Positions 1 through 9,603 of a stretch of 64,000 nucleotides of DNA are shown here, in pieces. A program made the position numbers and the translations under genes. The DNA lies in NCBI GenBank assembly GCA_902567785.1, contig CACFOR010000002.1:113422-177421 (forward strand), in the 5' to 3' direction. The notes beneath the pieces are model-generated. The model saw only the letters and a list, made by a program, of their open reading frames with translations, ran no database searches and was not told the DNA's origin. The stretch is from an uncultured Pelagibacteraceae bacterium. GTDB lineage: Bacteria > Pseudomonadota > Alphaproteobacteria > Pelagibacterales > Pelagibacteraceae. The first letter of the stretch is position 1. The number at the start of each line of letters is the position of its first letter.

Positions 1-774
1 TATTGCTTCTTTAAGATTTCTTAATTTTGTATCTATTGCATGAGCAGATTTCCACTGGTCAAGATTATCTCTTCCACGATATAAAACCCCTTTTCTATCT
101 ACCATAATTATATTGTCATTTGGGACGCCGCTACTCTTAAATAAATTTGTACAAGCTATAGCTGATGCACCAGCACCATTTACAACAACTTTAATTTTTT
201 TTAGAGATTTTCCTGATATATCAAGTGCATTAATTAATGCTGCCAAAGTTATAATTGCTGTACCATGTTGATCATCATGAAATATTGGAATATCTAATTT
301 TTCTCTTAATTTTTGTTCTATGACGAAACAATCTGGAGCAGCTATATCTTCCAAATTTATACCACCAAAACTTTTAGAAAGACTTGTTATACAATTAATA
401 ATTTCATTTGTATTTGATGAATCTATTTCTAAATCTATAGAGTCTATGTCAGCAAAACGTTTAAATAGTATTGCTTTACCTTCCATAACTGGTTTTGATG
501 CCAGAGCACCTAGATTTCCCAATCCTAGTATTGCCGACCCATTACTAATAACTGCTACTAAATTTCCTTTAGTAGTATAGTCATAAGCAGCATCCGGGTT
601 TTCTGCTATTACTTTTACAGGTGCTGCAACACCTGGTGAGTAAGCAAGAGCCAAATCTCTTTTACTCGTCATTGGTTTTGAGGATAAGATTTCAATCTTT
701 CCAGATTTTCCACTATTGTGATAATCTAAAGCTTCTTGATCTGTGTATTTTTCTATTTTGGACTTTTTCTTCAT
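1..774 (-). CDS. maeB: NADP-type malic enzyme, N-terminal part (cut by left window edge)
   Basis: Reading leftward from the ATG at 774, 258 codons stay open to the window edge, so the 3' part is missing. The protein shows the malic enzyme N-terminal signature (LAYSPGVAAP near residue 43), then ILGLGNLG, the catalytic stretch with KP and DIDSID, IFHDDQHGTA before the NAD(P)-binding domain, and VVNGAGASAIA as the Rossmann loop. The enzyme oxidatively decarboxylates malate to pyruvate in the cytosol. MaeB-type proteins often carry a C-terminal phosphotransacetylase-like domain, which cannot be checked here. It is divergent from murJ across 52 bases. Confidence 0.93.
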   Translation of the reverse strand, partial: MKKKSKIEKYTDQEALDYHNSGKSGKIEILSSKPMTSKRDLALAYSPGVAAPVKVIAENPDAAYDYTTKGNLVAVISNGSAILGLGNLGALASKPVMEGKAILFKRFADIDSIDLEIDSSNTNEIINCITSLSKSFGGINLEDIAAPDCFVIEQKLREKLDIPIFHDDQHGTAIITLAALINALDISGKSLKKIKVVVNGAGASAIACTNLFKSSGVPNDNIIMVDRKGVLYRGRDNLDQWKSAHAIDTKLRNLKEAI

Positions 775-826
775 TTGAAAAGCAAGTATCTTACAATTGT
801 CACAAAAATAAGGCTTACATGTCAAG

Positions 827-2353
827 ATGAACTTAATTGCTTCAACCTCAACATTTGGATTTTATACATTAATAAGTCGAATACTTGGCTATGTCAGAGA
901 TATTTTAATTGCAATATTTTTAGGGACCTCACTTTTTGCAGACGCCTTTTTTGTAGCCTTTAGATTGCCCAATACGTTTAGAAGATTGTTTGCAGAAGGA
1001 ACTTTTAATGCTGCATTTATACCTAGCTATGCTGGTGCTCTAGAAAAAAATAAAATAGAAGCAGATAATTTTGCTAAAAATGTATTTAATTTACTCTTTA
1101 TTATTTTATTATTTTTTGTATTAGTGGCAGAAATTTTTATGCCACAATTAATTTTTTTAATAGCACCAGGATTTTACAAAGATCCTGAAAAATTAAAGTT
1201 GGCAATTGATTTAAGCAGAATTACTTTTCCTTTCTTATTTTTTGTATGCTTAGCTTCGTTTTTTGGAGCAATATTAAATTCATACAATAAATTTGCAGCA
1301 GCAGCTGGTGTTCCAATCATACTAAATGTAGTATTAATTGGATCCTTATTTTTTTCCCAATGGGTTAGCACACCTGATGTTTTAATATTATCCTACGCTG
1401 TTTCATTTGCGGGTTTTTTGCAATTAATAGTTCTACTATTTTTTGTTAAAAAACATTTTAAGCCAATTTTGAGTTTTAGAATTAAAGCAGATGAAAAAGT
1501 AAAGTTTTTTTTTAAAAAATTACTTCCCAGCATTTTTTCATCTGGTGTTACGCAAATAAATATTTTAGTTGGTACAATAATAGCATCTTTTCAAGCAGGC
1601 GCAGTTTCTTACCTTTATTATGCTGACAGAGTCTATCAAATAAATTTGGCTGTTGCTGGTATTGCAGTTGGTACTGTTATGCTTCCTCAATTATCTAAAT
1701 ATGTTGAAAAAAATAATTTTAAAGCGATAGATCATTTACAAAATAGAGCTTTCGAATTATGTTTATTTTTGTCAATACCCGCAGCTGTTGCACTAGTTTT
1801 AGCTTCAAAAGAAATTATTACTTCTCTCTTTGGTTATGGTTCTTTTGATAATACTAGTGTTGTTAATACTGCTATTGCACTTACTTTTTTTGCTTTTGGA
1901 GTTCCAGCTTTTTCAATATTAAAAATTTTTTCAAATTTCTTTTTTGCTAGAAATGATACTAAAACTCCTTTCTATTTATCTCTTATATCGGTAATTATAA
2001 ATATAGTTATTAGTGTTGGTTTATTTAATAAGTATGGTTTTATTATAATACCCATAGCAACTTCAATTTCTTCTTGGATAAATGTTTTTATGCATTATTT
2101 TTTTATAAAAAAAAGAAATTTATATACATTTGATTCTAAGTTTATTTATAAATTTCCTCGTATGATATTATCTGTGGTTGTAATGGGAATAGTTTTATAT
2201 TTATTGTTATGGTTTTTTTCAGATAAATTTGATTATAATGAAAGTTGGAAATTTATTTACTTATTTATTATAGTAGTAATCAGCTTAATAATTTATTTTT
2301 TGACTTCAAATTTTTCGGGGGCTTTTAAATTAAAAGATATTAAATTAAAATAG
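827..2353 (+). CDS. murJ: Lipid II flippase MurJ
   Basis: This 508-residue polytopic membrane protein has the usual MurJ length and a run of about 14 hydrophobic segments. The N-terminus holds SRILGYVRD (residues 17-25) and RLPNTFRRLFAEG (46-58). Arg18, Arg24, Asp39 and Arg52 fall where the essential charged residues of E. coli MurJ lie. It flips lipid-linked peptidoglycan precursor across the inner membrane. The ATG at 827 starts directly at the conserved N-terminus. It is followed 12 bases later by trpS, probably co-transcribed; murJ-trpS is a common alphaproteobacterial order. Confidence 0.95.
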   Translation: MNLIASTSTFGFYTLISRILGYVRDILIAIFLGTSLFADAFFVAFRLPNTFRRLFAEGTFNAAFIPSYAGALEKNKIEADNFAKNVFNLLFIILLFFVLVAEIFMPQLIFLIAPGFYKDPEKLKLAIDLSRITFPFLFFVCLASFFGAILNSYNKFAAAAGVPIILNVVLIGSLFFSQWVSTPDVLILSYAVSFAGFLQLIVLLFFVKKHFKPILSFRIKADEKVKFFFKKLLPSIFSSGVTQINILVGTIIASFQAGAVSYLYYADRVYQINLAVAGIAVGTVMLPQLSKYVEKNNFKAIDHLQNRAFELCLFLSIPAAVALVLASKEIITSLFGYGSFDNTSVVNTAIALTFFAFGVPAFSILKIFSNFFFARNDTKTPFYLSLISVIINIVISVGLFNKYGFIIIPIATSISSWINVFMHYFFIKKRNLYTFDSKFIYKFPRMILSVVVMGIVLYLLLWFFSDKFDYNESWKFIYLFIIVVISLIIYFLTSNFSGAFKLKDIKLK

Positions 2354-2365
2354 TGAATTTTATAT

Positions 2366-3376
2366 ATGCATAAAAAAAGAGTTTTTTCAGGAGTCCAACC
2401 AACAGGAAATTTACACCTTGGAAATTATTTGGGAGCAATAAAAAATTTTGTCAATCTTCAAAATAAGTTTGAATGTGTTTATTGTATTGTTGATTTACAT
2501 GCAATAACCAATCGCCAAGATCCAAAGGAATTAAAATCTAATATTTTAGAGACGGTAGCTAGCTTTATTGCCTCAGGTTTAAATCCAGAAAAAAACATTA
2601 TATTTAATCAAGCAAGTGTATCAGCCCACAGCGAGCTTGCGTGGGTATTTAATTGTGTAGCAAGAATTGGATGGATGAATCGAATGACTCAATTTAAAGA
2701 AAAGGCTGGTGCAAATAAAGAAAATGCCAGCGTTGGTCTCATGGTTTATCCTAATTTGATGGCAGCCGACATACTTATATATAAAGCTACTCACGTTCCC
2801 GTAGGTGAAGATCAAAAACAGCATTTAGAATTAACAAGAGATATTGCAAAAAAATTTAATAATGATTTTAATTGTGAAAATTATTTTCCAATTGTAGAAC
2901 CTTTAATTCCAAAAGAAATTTCTAGAGTAATGAGTTTAAGAGATGGTAAAAAAAAGATGAGTAAATCAGAAGAATCTGATCAAAGCAGAATAAATTTAAA
3001 AGATGATAAAGATTTAATTGATCAAAAAATAAAAAAAGCTAAAACAGATAATGATTTAATTCCTTCAGAAATCATTGGACTTAAAAATAGACCCGAAGCT
3101 ACAAATTTAATATCAATTTATGCTAGTTTAAATGATTTAAGTATTGAAAAAGTTCTAAAAGAATTTAAAGGAAAAAATTTTTCAACCTTCAAGAGTAAAT
3201 TAAGCGAATCAGTTGTTGAAAAAATATCTCCAGTTGGAAATGAAATTAATAAACTACTCAAAGATCAAAGCTATTTAAATAAAATTTTAGAAAAAGGTTC
3301 AAAAAAAGCAGATTTAATAGCAAAAAATAATCTGAAAGAAATATATGATATTATTGGTCTTAGAAAGTTTTCTTGA
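2366..3376 (+). CDS. trpS: Tryptophanyl-tRNA synthetase
   Basis: A class I aminoacyl-tRNA synthetase of 336 residues, normal for bacterial TrpS, charging tRNA-Trp in the cytosol. The ATP-binding HIGH-type motif is PTGNLHLGN (residues 12-20), and the KMSKS loop is at 197-201. The family motif GEDQKQH (147-153) lies in the catalytic fold and the C-terminal helices are complete. The ATG at 2366 lies just before the conserved FSGVQPTG start. It sits between murJ and nfuA with short gaps and looks like part of the same transcript. Confidence 0.96.
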   Translation: MHKKRVFSGVQPTGNLHLGNYLGAIKNFVNLQNKFECVYCIVDLHAITNRQDPKELKSNILETVASFIASGLNPEKNIIFNQASVSAHSELAWVFNCVARIGWMNRMTQFKEKAGANKENASVGLMVYPNLMAADILIYKATHVPVGEDQKQHLELTRDIAKKFNNDFNCENYFPIVEPLIPKEISRVMSLRDGKKKMSKSEESDQSRINLKDDKDLIDQKIKKAKTDNDLIPSEIIGLKNRPEATNLISIYASLNDLSIEKVLKEFKGKNFSTFKSKLSESVVEKISPVGNEINKLLKDQSYLNKILEKGSKKADLIAKNNLKEIYDIIGLRKFS

Positions 3377-3407
3377 TATGGGAATATATCTATAATAAAA
3401 ACTAATT

Positions 3408-3965
3408 ATGATTGTTGAAACAGAGCATACACCAAATCCTGACACTTTAAAATTTTTGCCAGGAAAAAAGGTTTCGGAAATAGGCCCTAAAGAATTTTTA
3501 AAAAATGAGAAAAATATAAAAATTCCACTGGCAAATAAAATATTATCTCTAAAGGGTACAACCATGGTGTTTTTTGGCGAAGATTTTATTACAGTAAAAA
3601 AAGAAAAAAATTTGAATTGGAATGATTTAAAACATTCAATCATTTCGGAAATAAATGATTATTATTCCACTGGAAATAATGTAGTAATTAAAAAAGAAGC
3701 AAACAAATCTAGTAAGAAGTTGGAATCGCACCAATCAAATGAAGTAATTAATAAAATTAATGAGGTATTGGATTCAAAAATTAGACCAGCAGTTGCAAGA
3801 GATGGTGGAGATATTACATTTAAATCTTTTAAGGATGGAGTGGTAACCGTTGAACTTAAAGGTAGTTGTTCAGGATGCCCAAGCTCAATTATGACTCTTA
3901 AACAAGGAGTGCAGAATCTTCTTTGTCATTACATACCCGAAGTAAAAAGCGTGGAGGCAAAATAA
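3408..3965 (+). CDS. nfuA: NfuA-type Fe-S scaffold/carrier protein
   Basis: The protein has two domains: an N-terminal Nfu_N domain (about residues 1-85, with TPNPDTLKF and GTTMVFFGEDF) and a C-terminal NifU-like domain (about 112-180). The C-terminal domain carries the cluster-binding CSGC motif with Cys154 and Cys157. The family carries 4Fe-4S clusters to target enzymes; MiaB, encoded 3.3 kb downstream, is one plausible client, which is inference. At 185 residues it matches the family. The stop codon overlaps the leader of the next gene. Confidence 0.94.
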   Translation: MIVETEHTPNPDTLKFLPGKKVSEIGPKEFLKNEKNIKIPLANKILSLKGTTMVFFGEDFITVKKEKNLNWNDLKHSIISEINDYYSTGNNVVIKKEANKSSKKLESHQSNEVINKINEVLDSKIRPAVARDGGDITFKSFKDGVVTVELKGSCSGCPSSIMTLKQGVQNLLCHYIPEVKSVEAK

Positions 3966-3967
3966 AA

Positions 3968-5176
3968 TTGTCTAAGAAGATAGAAAAATTATTTAAATCT
4001 TATCGAGATCAACTTCTTCACTTAGCTAAATTATATGGAATAGTTGAAATAAAAAGTTATGCACGAAGTTCAAAAAGGCTTACAATTTCTCAATTAGAAT
4101 TATTACTAATAAAAAATCATATAAAGTTACCAATTAACAGATCTAGTGATAAGGCAAATGCAAAAGAAGAATTGAGAAGAAATACAGTAACAAATGTTTA
4201 TCTAACATTTTTTGTGATTTTCTTTATAGGAGCTCTAATTTTAACTAGACCATATATCAAAAATGTAGTTAACGAAGTTAAGTTTACCTATGTTGCCCAG
4301 GAATATAAAACATCAAAAATTGAAAAGAAAAAAAGTACAAAGAAAAAAACAAAAAAAATTCAGGAACCAGAATTACCTAAAGAGAACTATGACAATACCG
4401 TTAGCTTAAATGCTGAAACCACACGAAATCTATTTGATGATTTAGGTTATGATCTTAGAGGTGTACGAGCTGGTCAAAAAGTGAAACCAATTTATCTTAC
4501 AAAACTTCCAAAAGATCTTAAAACCTTAGGAGATACAAATCAAAAAAGGGAACTATTTATAAAAATTGTTTTACCTCTAATACTAGCTGAAAATGATAAA
4601 ATAAGTGAAGATCGAGAAAAACTTTTTAAAATATTAGGTAAAAATTTTAATTCCGTTGGAGAAAGAGTATGGTTAAAAAGAAGATTTAAAGAATATAAAA
4701 TTGATGATAAAGATTTATCAAAACTAAAAATGAGGATGGATATAGTTCCAGTTTCTTTAGCATTAGCGCAAGCAGCTAATGAAAGTGGTTGGGGGACGTC
4801 CAGATTTGCTTTAGAAGGCAATGCTTTGTTTGGCCAATGGACTTGGAGCAAAAAAGGTATATCTCCCAAAAATAAAGATCCAAATAAAAGTCATAAAGTT
4901 TTACAATTTCAAATTCTCAAAGCTTCAGTAAGAGCATATAAAAATAATTTAAATACTCATAATGCGTATCAGGAATTTAGAGAAGCTAGAGCTCAATTAA
5001 GACAAGAAAATAAAATAATTGATGGATTAGAATTAGCTAAGTATGTAAAGAATTATGCAGCAATTGGAGAGAAGTACGTAGCAATTCTAGAAGATATTAT
5101 AGAAAAAAATTCATTAACAGATTTTGATAAAGCAAATTTGTTACCTACAAATTTAAAGCAAGGTTTAGCTTTATAG
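3968..5176 (+). CDS. Membrane-anchored glucosaminidase-domain protein (Bax-like)
   Basis: About 402 residues from a TTG start at 3968. I chose this start because a GGAGG stands at 3953-3957 with suitable spacing; an earlier in-frame TTG at 3923 would overlap nfuA by 43 bases and lacks a visible ribosome site. One transmembrane segment lies at about residues 76-93, followed by a Lys-rich linker. A C-terminal glucosaminidase fold follows, with ALAQAANESGWGTSRF (Glu272 the likely catalytic acid) and NALFGQW. The family cleaves glycan strands of peptidoglycan, so a periplasmic wall-remodelling role is expected. Its convergent neighbour ends 9 bases away. Confidence 0.85.
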   Translation: MSKKIEKLFKSYRDQLLHLAKLYGIVEIKSYARSSKRLTISQLELLLIKNHIKLPINRSSDKANAKEELRRNTVTNVYLTFFVIFFIGALILTRPYIKNVVNEVKFTYVAQEYKTSKIEKKKSTKKKTKKIQEPELPKENYDNTVSLNAETTRNLFDDLGYDLRGVRAGQKVKPIYLTKLPKDLKTLGDTNQKRELFIKIVLPLILAENDKISEDREKLFKILGKNFNSVGERVWLKRRFKEYKIDDKDLSKLKMRMDIVPVSLALAQAANESGWGTSRFALEGNALFGQWTWSKKGISPKNKDPNKSHKVLQFQILKASVRAYKNNLNTHNAYQEFREARAQLRQENKIIDGLELAKYVKNYAAIGEKYVAILEDIIEKNSLTDFDKANLLPTNLKQGLAL

Positions 5177-5184
5177 AAATTTTA

Positions 5185-6240
5185 TTAATATTCTGCGATA
5201 ACATATTGAATTCCTAACCATCTCCATTTTCCATTTTCTTCTTGTAGAGAACAATTTATTCGTCCTCTTTCGCTTTTAAATTTTTCTTCTATAAGAACTA
5301 TTATTTCATAATTATTTAAAAATTCTATAACAGATTTTCTCCATCTATTACCTTCATTTGAATAGCAATTTATTTTTTCTATATTAATTAAGTTATCAAA
5401 AAATTTAACTTTGACCTTAGGAGGGTTCTCATTTACTTTTAAATATCTATTTTCTGGTGTGATCTCTTCATATGGGAATGGCAAAGTTTTTAATATAGTT
5501 TTGAATCTTTTTAACTCACCATATTTTTCGTTAATTGGAAATCTTGGTAATTCAAGAAAATCTTTTGTTTGATCAATTACACCAGAATGTTGTCCAAATG
5601 CGAATTTAAAATTTAAATCTGAGACTATTTTTTTTAAATTACTACTATATTCTCCAAAAGGATAAGAAAAAATTTTAGGAGAATAGCCTAATTTATTTTT
5701 AAAAATTTTTATTGATGTTAATAAATCAGATTTTATTTCATTATCACTCCAGTCAATTAAATATTCATGAGAATGACTATGATTACCTATTGTTGCTAAA
5801 CCACTAGCTTCAAGTTCTTTTATTTGATCCCAGGTCATGTATCCATGCTTATCGACTTCTCTAGTACTTACGAAAAGCACAAATGGTATATTTTTATTTT
5901 TAAGTATAGGCCAAGCATTTAAATAAAAAGATTCAAATGCATCATCAATTGTTAAAAGAATATAATTTTTATCTATATTGTTTTTTATTACTTCTTCAAA
6001 ATTGTTAAAATGAATAAATTCTATTTGAGATTTTTTTATTTCAGATAGTTGTTGCTTAAAAATTTCCATTTTTATATTAGTAGATGGATATTTGTTTTCA
6101 TTAAATCTGTGGTACATCAATGAAATAATGCCAACTTTTGTGTTCATTTCATTTAAATTTAGTGCAAAGGATTTACTTATTGATAATAATAGTAGTATCA
6201 ATACAGTTATTATGAATTTTTTTTCTATAGATTGTAGCAC
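5185..6240 (-). CDS. Secreted polysaccharide deacetylase (NodB fold)
   Basis: From a GTG at 6240 the protein is 351 residues, with a signal peptide (KKF followed by a long Ile/Leu run ending SKSFA). Next comes a carbohydrate esterase 4 / NodB domain: the metal-binding TIDDAF motif at about residues 97-102 and NHSHSH at about 153-158. A C-terminal extension of roughly 100 residues is unlike the catalytic domain and I do not recognise it. The likely role is de-N-acetylation of an envelope or extracellular polysaccharide. A TTG at 6288 would lengthen it by 16 residues and overlap tsaB more. With the GTG the 5' ends still overlap by 29 bases on opposite strands. Confidence 0.8.
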   Translation of the reverse strand: MLQSIEKKFIITVLILLLLSISKSFALNLNEMNTKVGIISLMYHRFNENKYPSTNIKMEIFKQQLSEIKKSQIEFIHFNNFEEVIKNNIDKNYILLTIDDAFESFYLNAWPILKNKNIPFVLFVSTREVDKHGYMTWDQIKELEASGLATIGNHSHSHEYLIDWSDNEIKSDLLTSIKIFKNKLGYSPKIFSYPFGEYSSNLKKIVSDLNFKFAFGQHSGVIDQTKDFLELPRFPINEKYGELKRFKTILKTLPFPYEEITPENRYLKVNENPPKVKVKFFDNLINIEKINCYSNEGNRWRKSVIEFLNNYEIIVLIEEKFKSERGRINCSLQEENGKWRWLGIQYVIAEY

Positions 6241-6817
6241 AGAAATAGGATCATTATTTATAAAGACTAAAAATAAATCATTTATCAAACTTTTGCAAAG
6301 TGATAAATACGAAAATGATTTATTAATGAAACAAATCCTAATTTTTTTTGAAGAAAATCATCTTAGTTTTGACGATATATCTCAAATTTTTGTAAACCAA
6401 GGTCCTGGCAATTTTTCTAGTTTGAGGACATCCTTAGCAATTGCAAAGGGAGTGGGACTGTCAAAAAATATAAAAATTTCTGGATATAATACATTTATAT
6501 GGTCTTGTGCAAAATTTTTCGAACAAAAAGATATTATTTATAGTCTTGTTAATCTTAGAGAAAAATATTTTATTAAACAATTTGATAAAAATTTAAAAAG
6601 TTCTTCAAAAGTAGAAGAGATTTCAGTAGAGAAAATTTTTAAAAAATATAATGCTGAATTTATAGTTATTTCAAAAAATTTAATTAAAAAATTAGACAAA
6701 AAACTCTTAAATTCTGGTTATTTAAATATAGTTGATTTAGACCATAATGACCTTGAATTTCTTTATTTAAAAGGCTTACTAGATAAAGATTTGATCAAAC
6801 CACTGTATTTGAGTTAA
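6212..6817 (+). CDS. tsaB: tRNA threonylcarbamoyladenosine biosynthesis protein TsaB
   Basis: A 201-residue ASKHA-fold protein starting FFSIDCST, with the TsaB signature GPGNFSSLRTSLAIAKG at about residues 64-80. TsaB partners TsaD and TsaE in making t6A at position 37 of ANN-decoding tRNAs; tsaE is at 48198 in this window. The ATG at 6212 places the ASKHA strand at the very N-terminus as in homologues, although the frame is open further upstream to 6092. It is slightly short for the family, with a reduced C-terminal half. The usual downstream rimI is absent; fur follows after 11 bases. Confidence 0.9.
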   Translation: MNFFSIDCSTEIGSLFIKTKNKSFIKLLQSDKYENDLLMKQILIFFEENHLSFDDISQIFVNQGPGNFSSLRTSLAIAKGVGLSKNIKISGYNTFIWSCAKFFEQKDIIYSLVNLREKYFIKQFDKNLKSSSKVEEISVEKIFKKYNAEFIVISKNLIKKLDKKLLNSGYLNIVDLDHNDLEFLYLKGLLDKDLIKPLYLS

Positions 6818-6828
6818 AATAAAAATTG

Positions 6829-7239
6829 ATGACTAATGCTATAGAGAAAAAATGCGCCAAGAGAGGACTTAGACTAACTGATCAAAGAAAATTAGTTGCA
6901 AAAGTAATGTCAGAGTCAGAAGATCATCCAGATGTATATGAATTACATAAACGTGTTAGTAAGTTAGATTCGAAAATTAGTATTGCCACTGTTTATAGAA
7001 CAGTAAAGTTATTTGAAGAAGCTGGAATAGTTGCAAAACATGATTTTAAAGGAACTAAAGCAAGGTACGAACAGACCACTGACGAACATCATGATCATCT
7101 TATAGACATTAATACAGGCGAAATAACAGAATTTGTTAATGAAGATATTGAAAAATTACAAAAAGAAGTTGCTGAAAAACTTGGATATAAGCTTGTTGAT
7201 CACAGATTAGAGCTATATGGTTCAAAAATAAAAAAATAA
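6829..7239 (+). CDS. fur: Fur-family metal-responsive regulator (Fur/Mur)
   Basis: A 136-residue winged-helix regulator of the Fur family. GLRLTDQRKLVAKVM and SIATVYRTVKLFEEAG form the DNA-binding domain, and the metal-binding segment contains HHDHLIDINTGEI, the classic Fur signature. No C-terminal CxxC pair is present, as in many alphaproteobacterial Fur/Mur proteins, which may sense manganese rather than iron. I used the ATG at 6829; a TTG sits directly before it. It lies between tsaB and miaB, a standard alphaproteobacterial position. Iron versus manganese specificity cannot be read from the sequence. Confidence 0.92.
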   Translation: MTNAIEKKCAKRGLRLTDQRKLVAKVMSESEDHPDVYELHKRVSKLDSKISIATVYRTVKLFEEAGIVAKHDFKGTKARYEQTTDEHHDHLIDINTGEITEFVNEDIEKLQKEVAEKLGYKLVDHRLELYGSKIKK

Positions 7240-7243
7240 CACA

Positions 7244-8581
7244 TTGTCTAAAAAAATATTTATTAAAACCTTTGGATGTCAAATGAATGAATACGACTCA
7301 AATCGTATCTATGATTTATTATCAACAGTTGGCTATTCTAAAACTGAGGAAAAAAAAGATGCTGACTGCTTTCTTTTAAATACTTGTCATATTCGAGAAA
7401 AGGCAACAGAAAAAGTTTATGATGAAGTTGGCAGGATTAAAAAAGATTTTAAAAATTTAAATAAACCTTTAGTTATAATAGCTGGTTGTGTTGCACAAGC
7501 AGAATCAAAAGAAATGTTAAATCGAGAACCATACATTGATATGGTGATTGGTCCCCAATCTTATCACAAAATTGTAGATTTAATTTTGATTTCTGAAAGA
7601 AAAAAAATAAAAATTACCGAAACAGAATTTGATGTAATTAAAAAATTTGATGAATTAAAAAACATTTCCAGTAAGCAAAATAAAATTTCATCTTATATAA
7701 CCATACAAGAAGGTTGTGATAAATTTTGTCATTTCTGTGTAGTGCCTTACACAAGAGGACCTGAATATTCTAGACCTTTTGATCAAATTATTTTAGAAGC
7801 AAACAGTTTAATTAAAAATGGTGCTAAAGAAATTATATTGTTAGGTCAAAATGTTAATGATTATAATTTTTCTAATAATAAAACAAAATATAAGCTTTCT
7901 TCTATAATTAAAGAATTAAATGAAATAAAAAATTTAAAGAGAATTAGATTTATGACTTCACACCCAAAAGATATGACAGAAGATTTAATTAATTGCTATA
8001 AAAGTTGTGATAAACTTATGCCATTTTTACACCTTCCGATCCAGAGTGGATCAAATAAAATTTTAAAATTAATGAATAGAAAGCATGATATTAAATATTA
8101 TTTAACTATCATTGATAAATTAAAAACAATTAACAAAAATATTGGAATCTCAAGTGATTTTATTTTGGGATATCCAGGTGAAACTGAAAGTGATTTTAAT
8201 GATACAATTGATCTTATAAAAAAAATTGGTTTTATTAATTCTTATTCATTTATTTTTAGTCCAAGACCAGGTACACCAGCAGCATTAAAAAAATCAAATA
8301 AAATTGATGTTAGTAGGAAAAGACTTAAAAAATTACAACTTGTTTTAGAAAATATTCAAAGAGAGAATAACAAAAAATACATGGGACAAACTTGTGAAGT
8401 ATTGGTAGAAAATAAATTAAATAATCAGGAAAAATATTTTGGAAGAACGAAATATATGATTCCAGTTATATTTGATGCAGATAATTGTAAGCCTGGTGAA
8501 TTGCTAAATATAAAAATTACATCTTTTAATCGTAATAATTTATTTGGTTCATATAAATTTAATAAATTGAAAGTAGCATAA
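7244..8581 (+). CDS. miaB: tRNA-2-methylthio-N6-dimethylallyladenosine synthase MiaB
   Basis: A radical-SAM methylthiotransferase of 445 residues. The N-terminal UPF0004 domain has three cluster cysteines (Cys12, Cys48, Cys82). The radical-SAM CxxxCxxC is Cys158, Cys162, Cys165 in EGCDKFCHFC. A C-terminal TRAM domain completes it (GQTCEVLVEN onward). It adds the methylthio group to i6A37 of tRNA and needs two 4Fe-4S clusters. The start is a TTG at 7244, five bases after the fur stop; the conserved FIKTFGCQMN begins at residue 6, so no other start is reasonable. Confidence 0.96.
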   Translation: MSKKIFIKTFGCQMNEYDSNRIYDLLSTVGYSKTEEKKDADCFLLNTCHIREKATEKVYDEVGRIKKDFKNLNKPLVIIAGCVAQAESKEMLNREPYIDMVIGPQSYHKIVDLILISERKKIKITETEFDVIKKFDELKNISSKQNKISSYITIQEGCDKFCHFCVVPYTRGPEYSRPFDQIILEANSLIKNGAKEIILLGQNVNDYNFSNNKTKYKLSSIIKELNEIKNLKRIRFMTSHPKDMTEDLINCYKSCDKLMPFLHLPIQSGSNKILKLMNRKHDIKYYLTIIDKLKTINKNIGISSDFILGYPGETESDFNDTIDLIKKIGFINSYSFIFSPRPGTPAALKKSNKIDVSRKRLKKLQLVLENIQRENNKKYMGQTCEVLVENKLNNQEKYFGRTKYMIPVIFDADNCKPGELLNIKITSFNRNNLFGSYKFNKLKVA

Positions 8582-8586
8582 TTTTA

Positions 8587-9603
8587 ATGAAAATAATTAA
8601 GCAAAATAAAAATGGAAAAGATTTTTCAATAACACATGGTTCGGGAGATTCAATAAACATAAGTATATTTAATAATGAAATTTTGATGGAAGTCGTTGGG
8701 TCTTTTGATAGTAATTTGAAAGAGTTAGAAAGAGCAACTGGGTCGAAAATTTTTTTTAGGGGTAATTCAATAGCTATTAAGGGTAAAAAATATGCAAATG
8801 AGAAAGTCAAAAATGCAATTGAGTACTTAATAGAACGCTTTAGATCTGATAAAAAAATCGATAAAAATGATATAATTTTATCATTAAATAATGAAATGAT
8901 TAAAGATATAAAAAATCAATCAAAAATTCAGTCACTAGAGGAAATAATTAAGACACCAAAAAGATCTGTTATACCTAGGTCCAAAAAACAAAAAGAGTAT
9001 GTTAGAGCACTTAAAACAAACCAAATAATAATGTCCTTAGGGCCAGCCGGAACTGGGAAAACTTATTTAGCTGTAGCTGTTGCCCTGACGATGTTATTGG
9101 AAAAAAAAGTAGAAAGAATAATATTATCAAGACCTGCAGTTGAAGCAGGTGAAAGATTAGGTTTTTTACCAGGAGATATGAAAGAGAAAATAGATCCATA
9201 TCTAAGACCTTTATATGATTCTCTGCATGACTTATTTCATTACGACAAAATTCAAAAGAAAATCGAAACAGGGGAAATTGAAATAGCACCTCTAGCCTTT
9301 ATGAGAGGACGTACTTTAAAAAATTCGTTTGCTATTCTTGATGAAGCTCAAAATGCTACCCAGACACAAATTAAAATGTTTTTAACAAGAATAGGAGAAA
9401 ATTCAAAATTAGTTGTTAATGGTGATCCTTCGCAAATTGACTTACCAAACAAAAATCAGTCTGGTTTAATTGAATCACAGAAAATACTAAAAGAAATTAA
9501 AGAAATATCCATAATTAATTTTGATCATAATGATGTGGTTAGGCATCCTTTAGTAACAAAAATTGTAGAAGCTTATCAAAAGAATAATAATGATAAAAGT
9601 TAA
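8587..9603 (+). CDS. phoH: PhoH-like ATPase
   Basis: A 338-residue P-loop ATPase of the PhoH/YbeZ type. A KH-like N-terminal region is followed by Walker A GPAGTGKT (residues 152-159) and Walker B FAILDEAQN (about 248-256), plus the family motif LSRPAVEAGERLGFLPGD. The family is linked to RNA metabolism and ribosome quality control together with YbeY, whose gene overlaps this one by 14 bases. The ATG at 8587 follows the miaB stop by 5 bases. The exact reaction of PhoH proteins is not settled; the assignment rests on the motifs and the conserved neighbourhood. Confidence 0.94.
   Translation: MKIIKQNKNGKDFSITHGSGDSINISIFNNEILMEVVGSFDSNLKELERATGSKIFFRGNSIAIKGKKYANEKVKNAIEYLIERFRSDKKIDKNDIILSLNNEMIKDIKNQSKIQSLEEIIKTPKRSVIPRSKKQKEYVRALKTNQIIMSLGPAGTGKTYLAVAVALTMLLEKKVERIILSRPAVEAGERLGFLPGDMKEKIDPYLRPLYDSLHDLFHYDKIQKKIETGEIEIAPLAFMRGRTLKNSFAILDEAQNATQTQIKMFLTRIGENSKLVVNGDPSQIDLPNKNQSGLIESQKILKEIKEISIINFDHNDVVRHPLVTKIVEAYQKNNNDKS

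Noticed and set aside
320..580. 86-codon plus-strand ORF at the left edge
   Set aside because: It is antisense to the malic enzyme gene, whose frame is open from 774 to the window edge with all family motifs.
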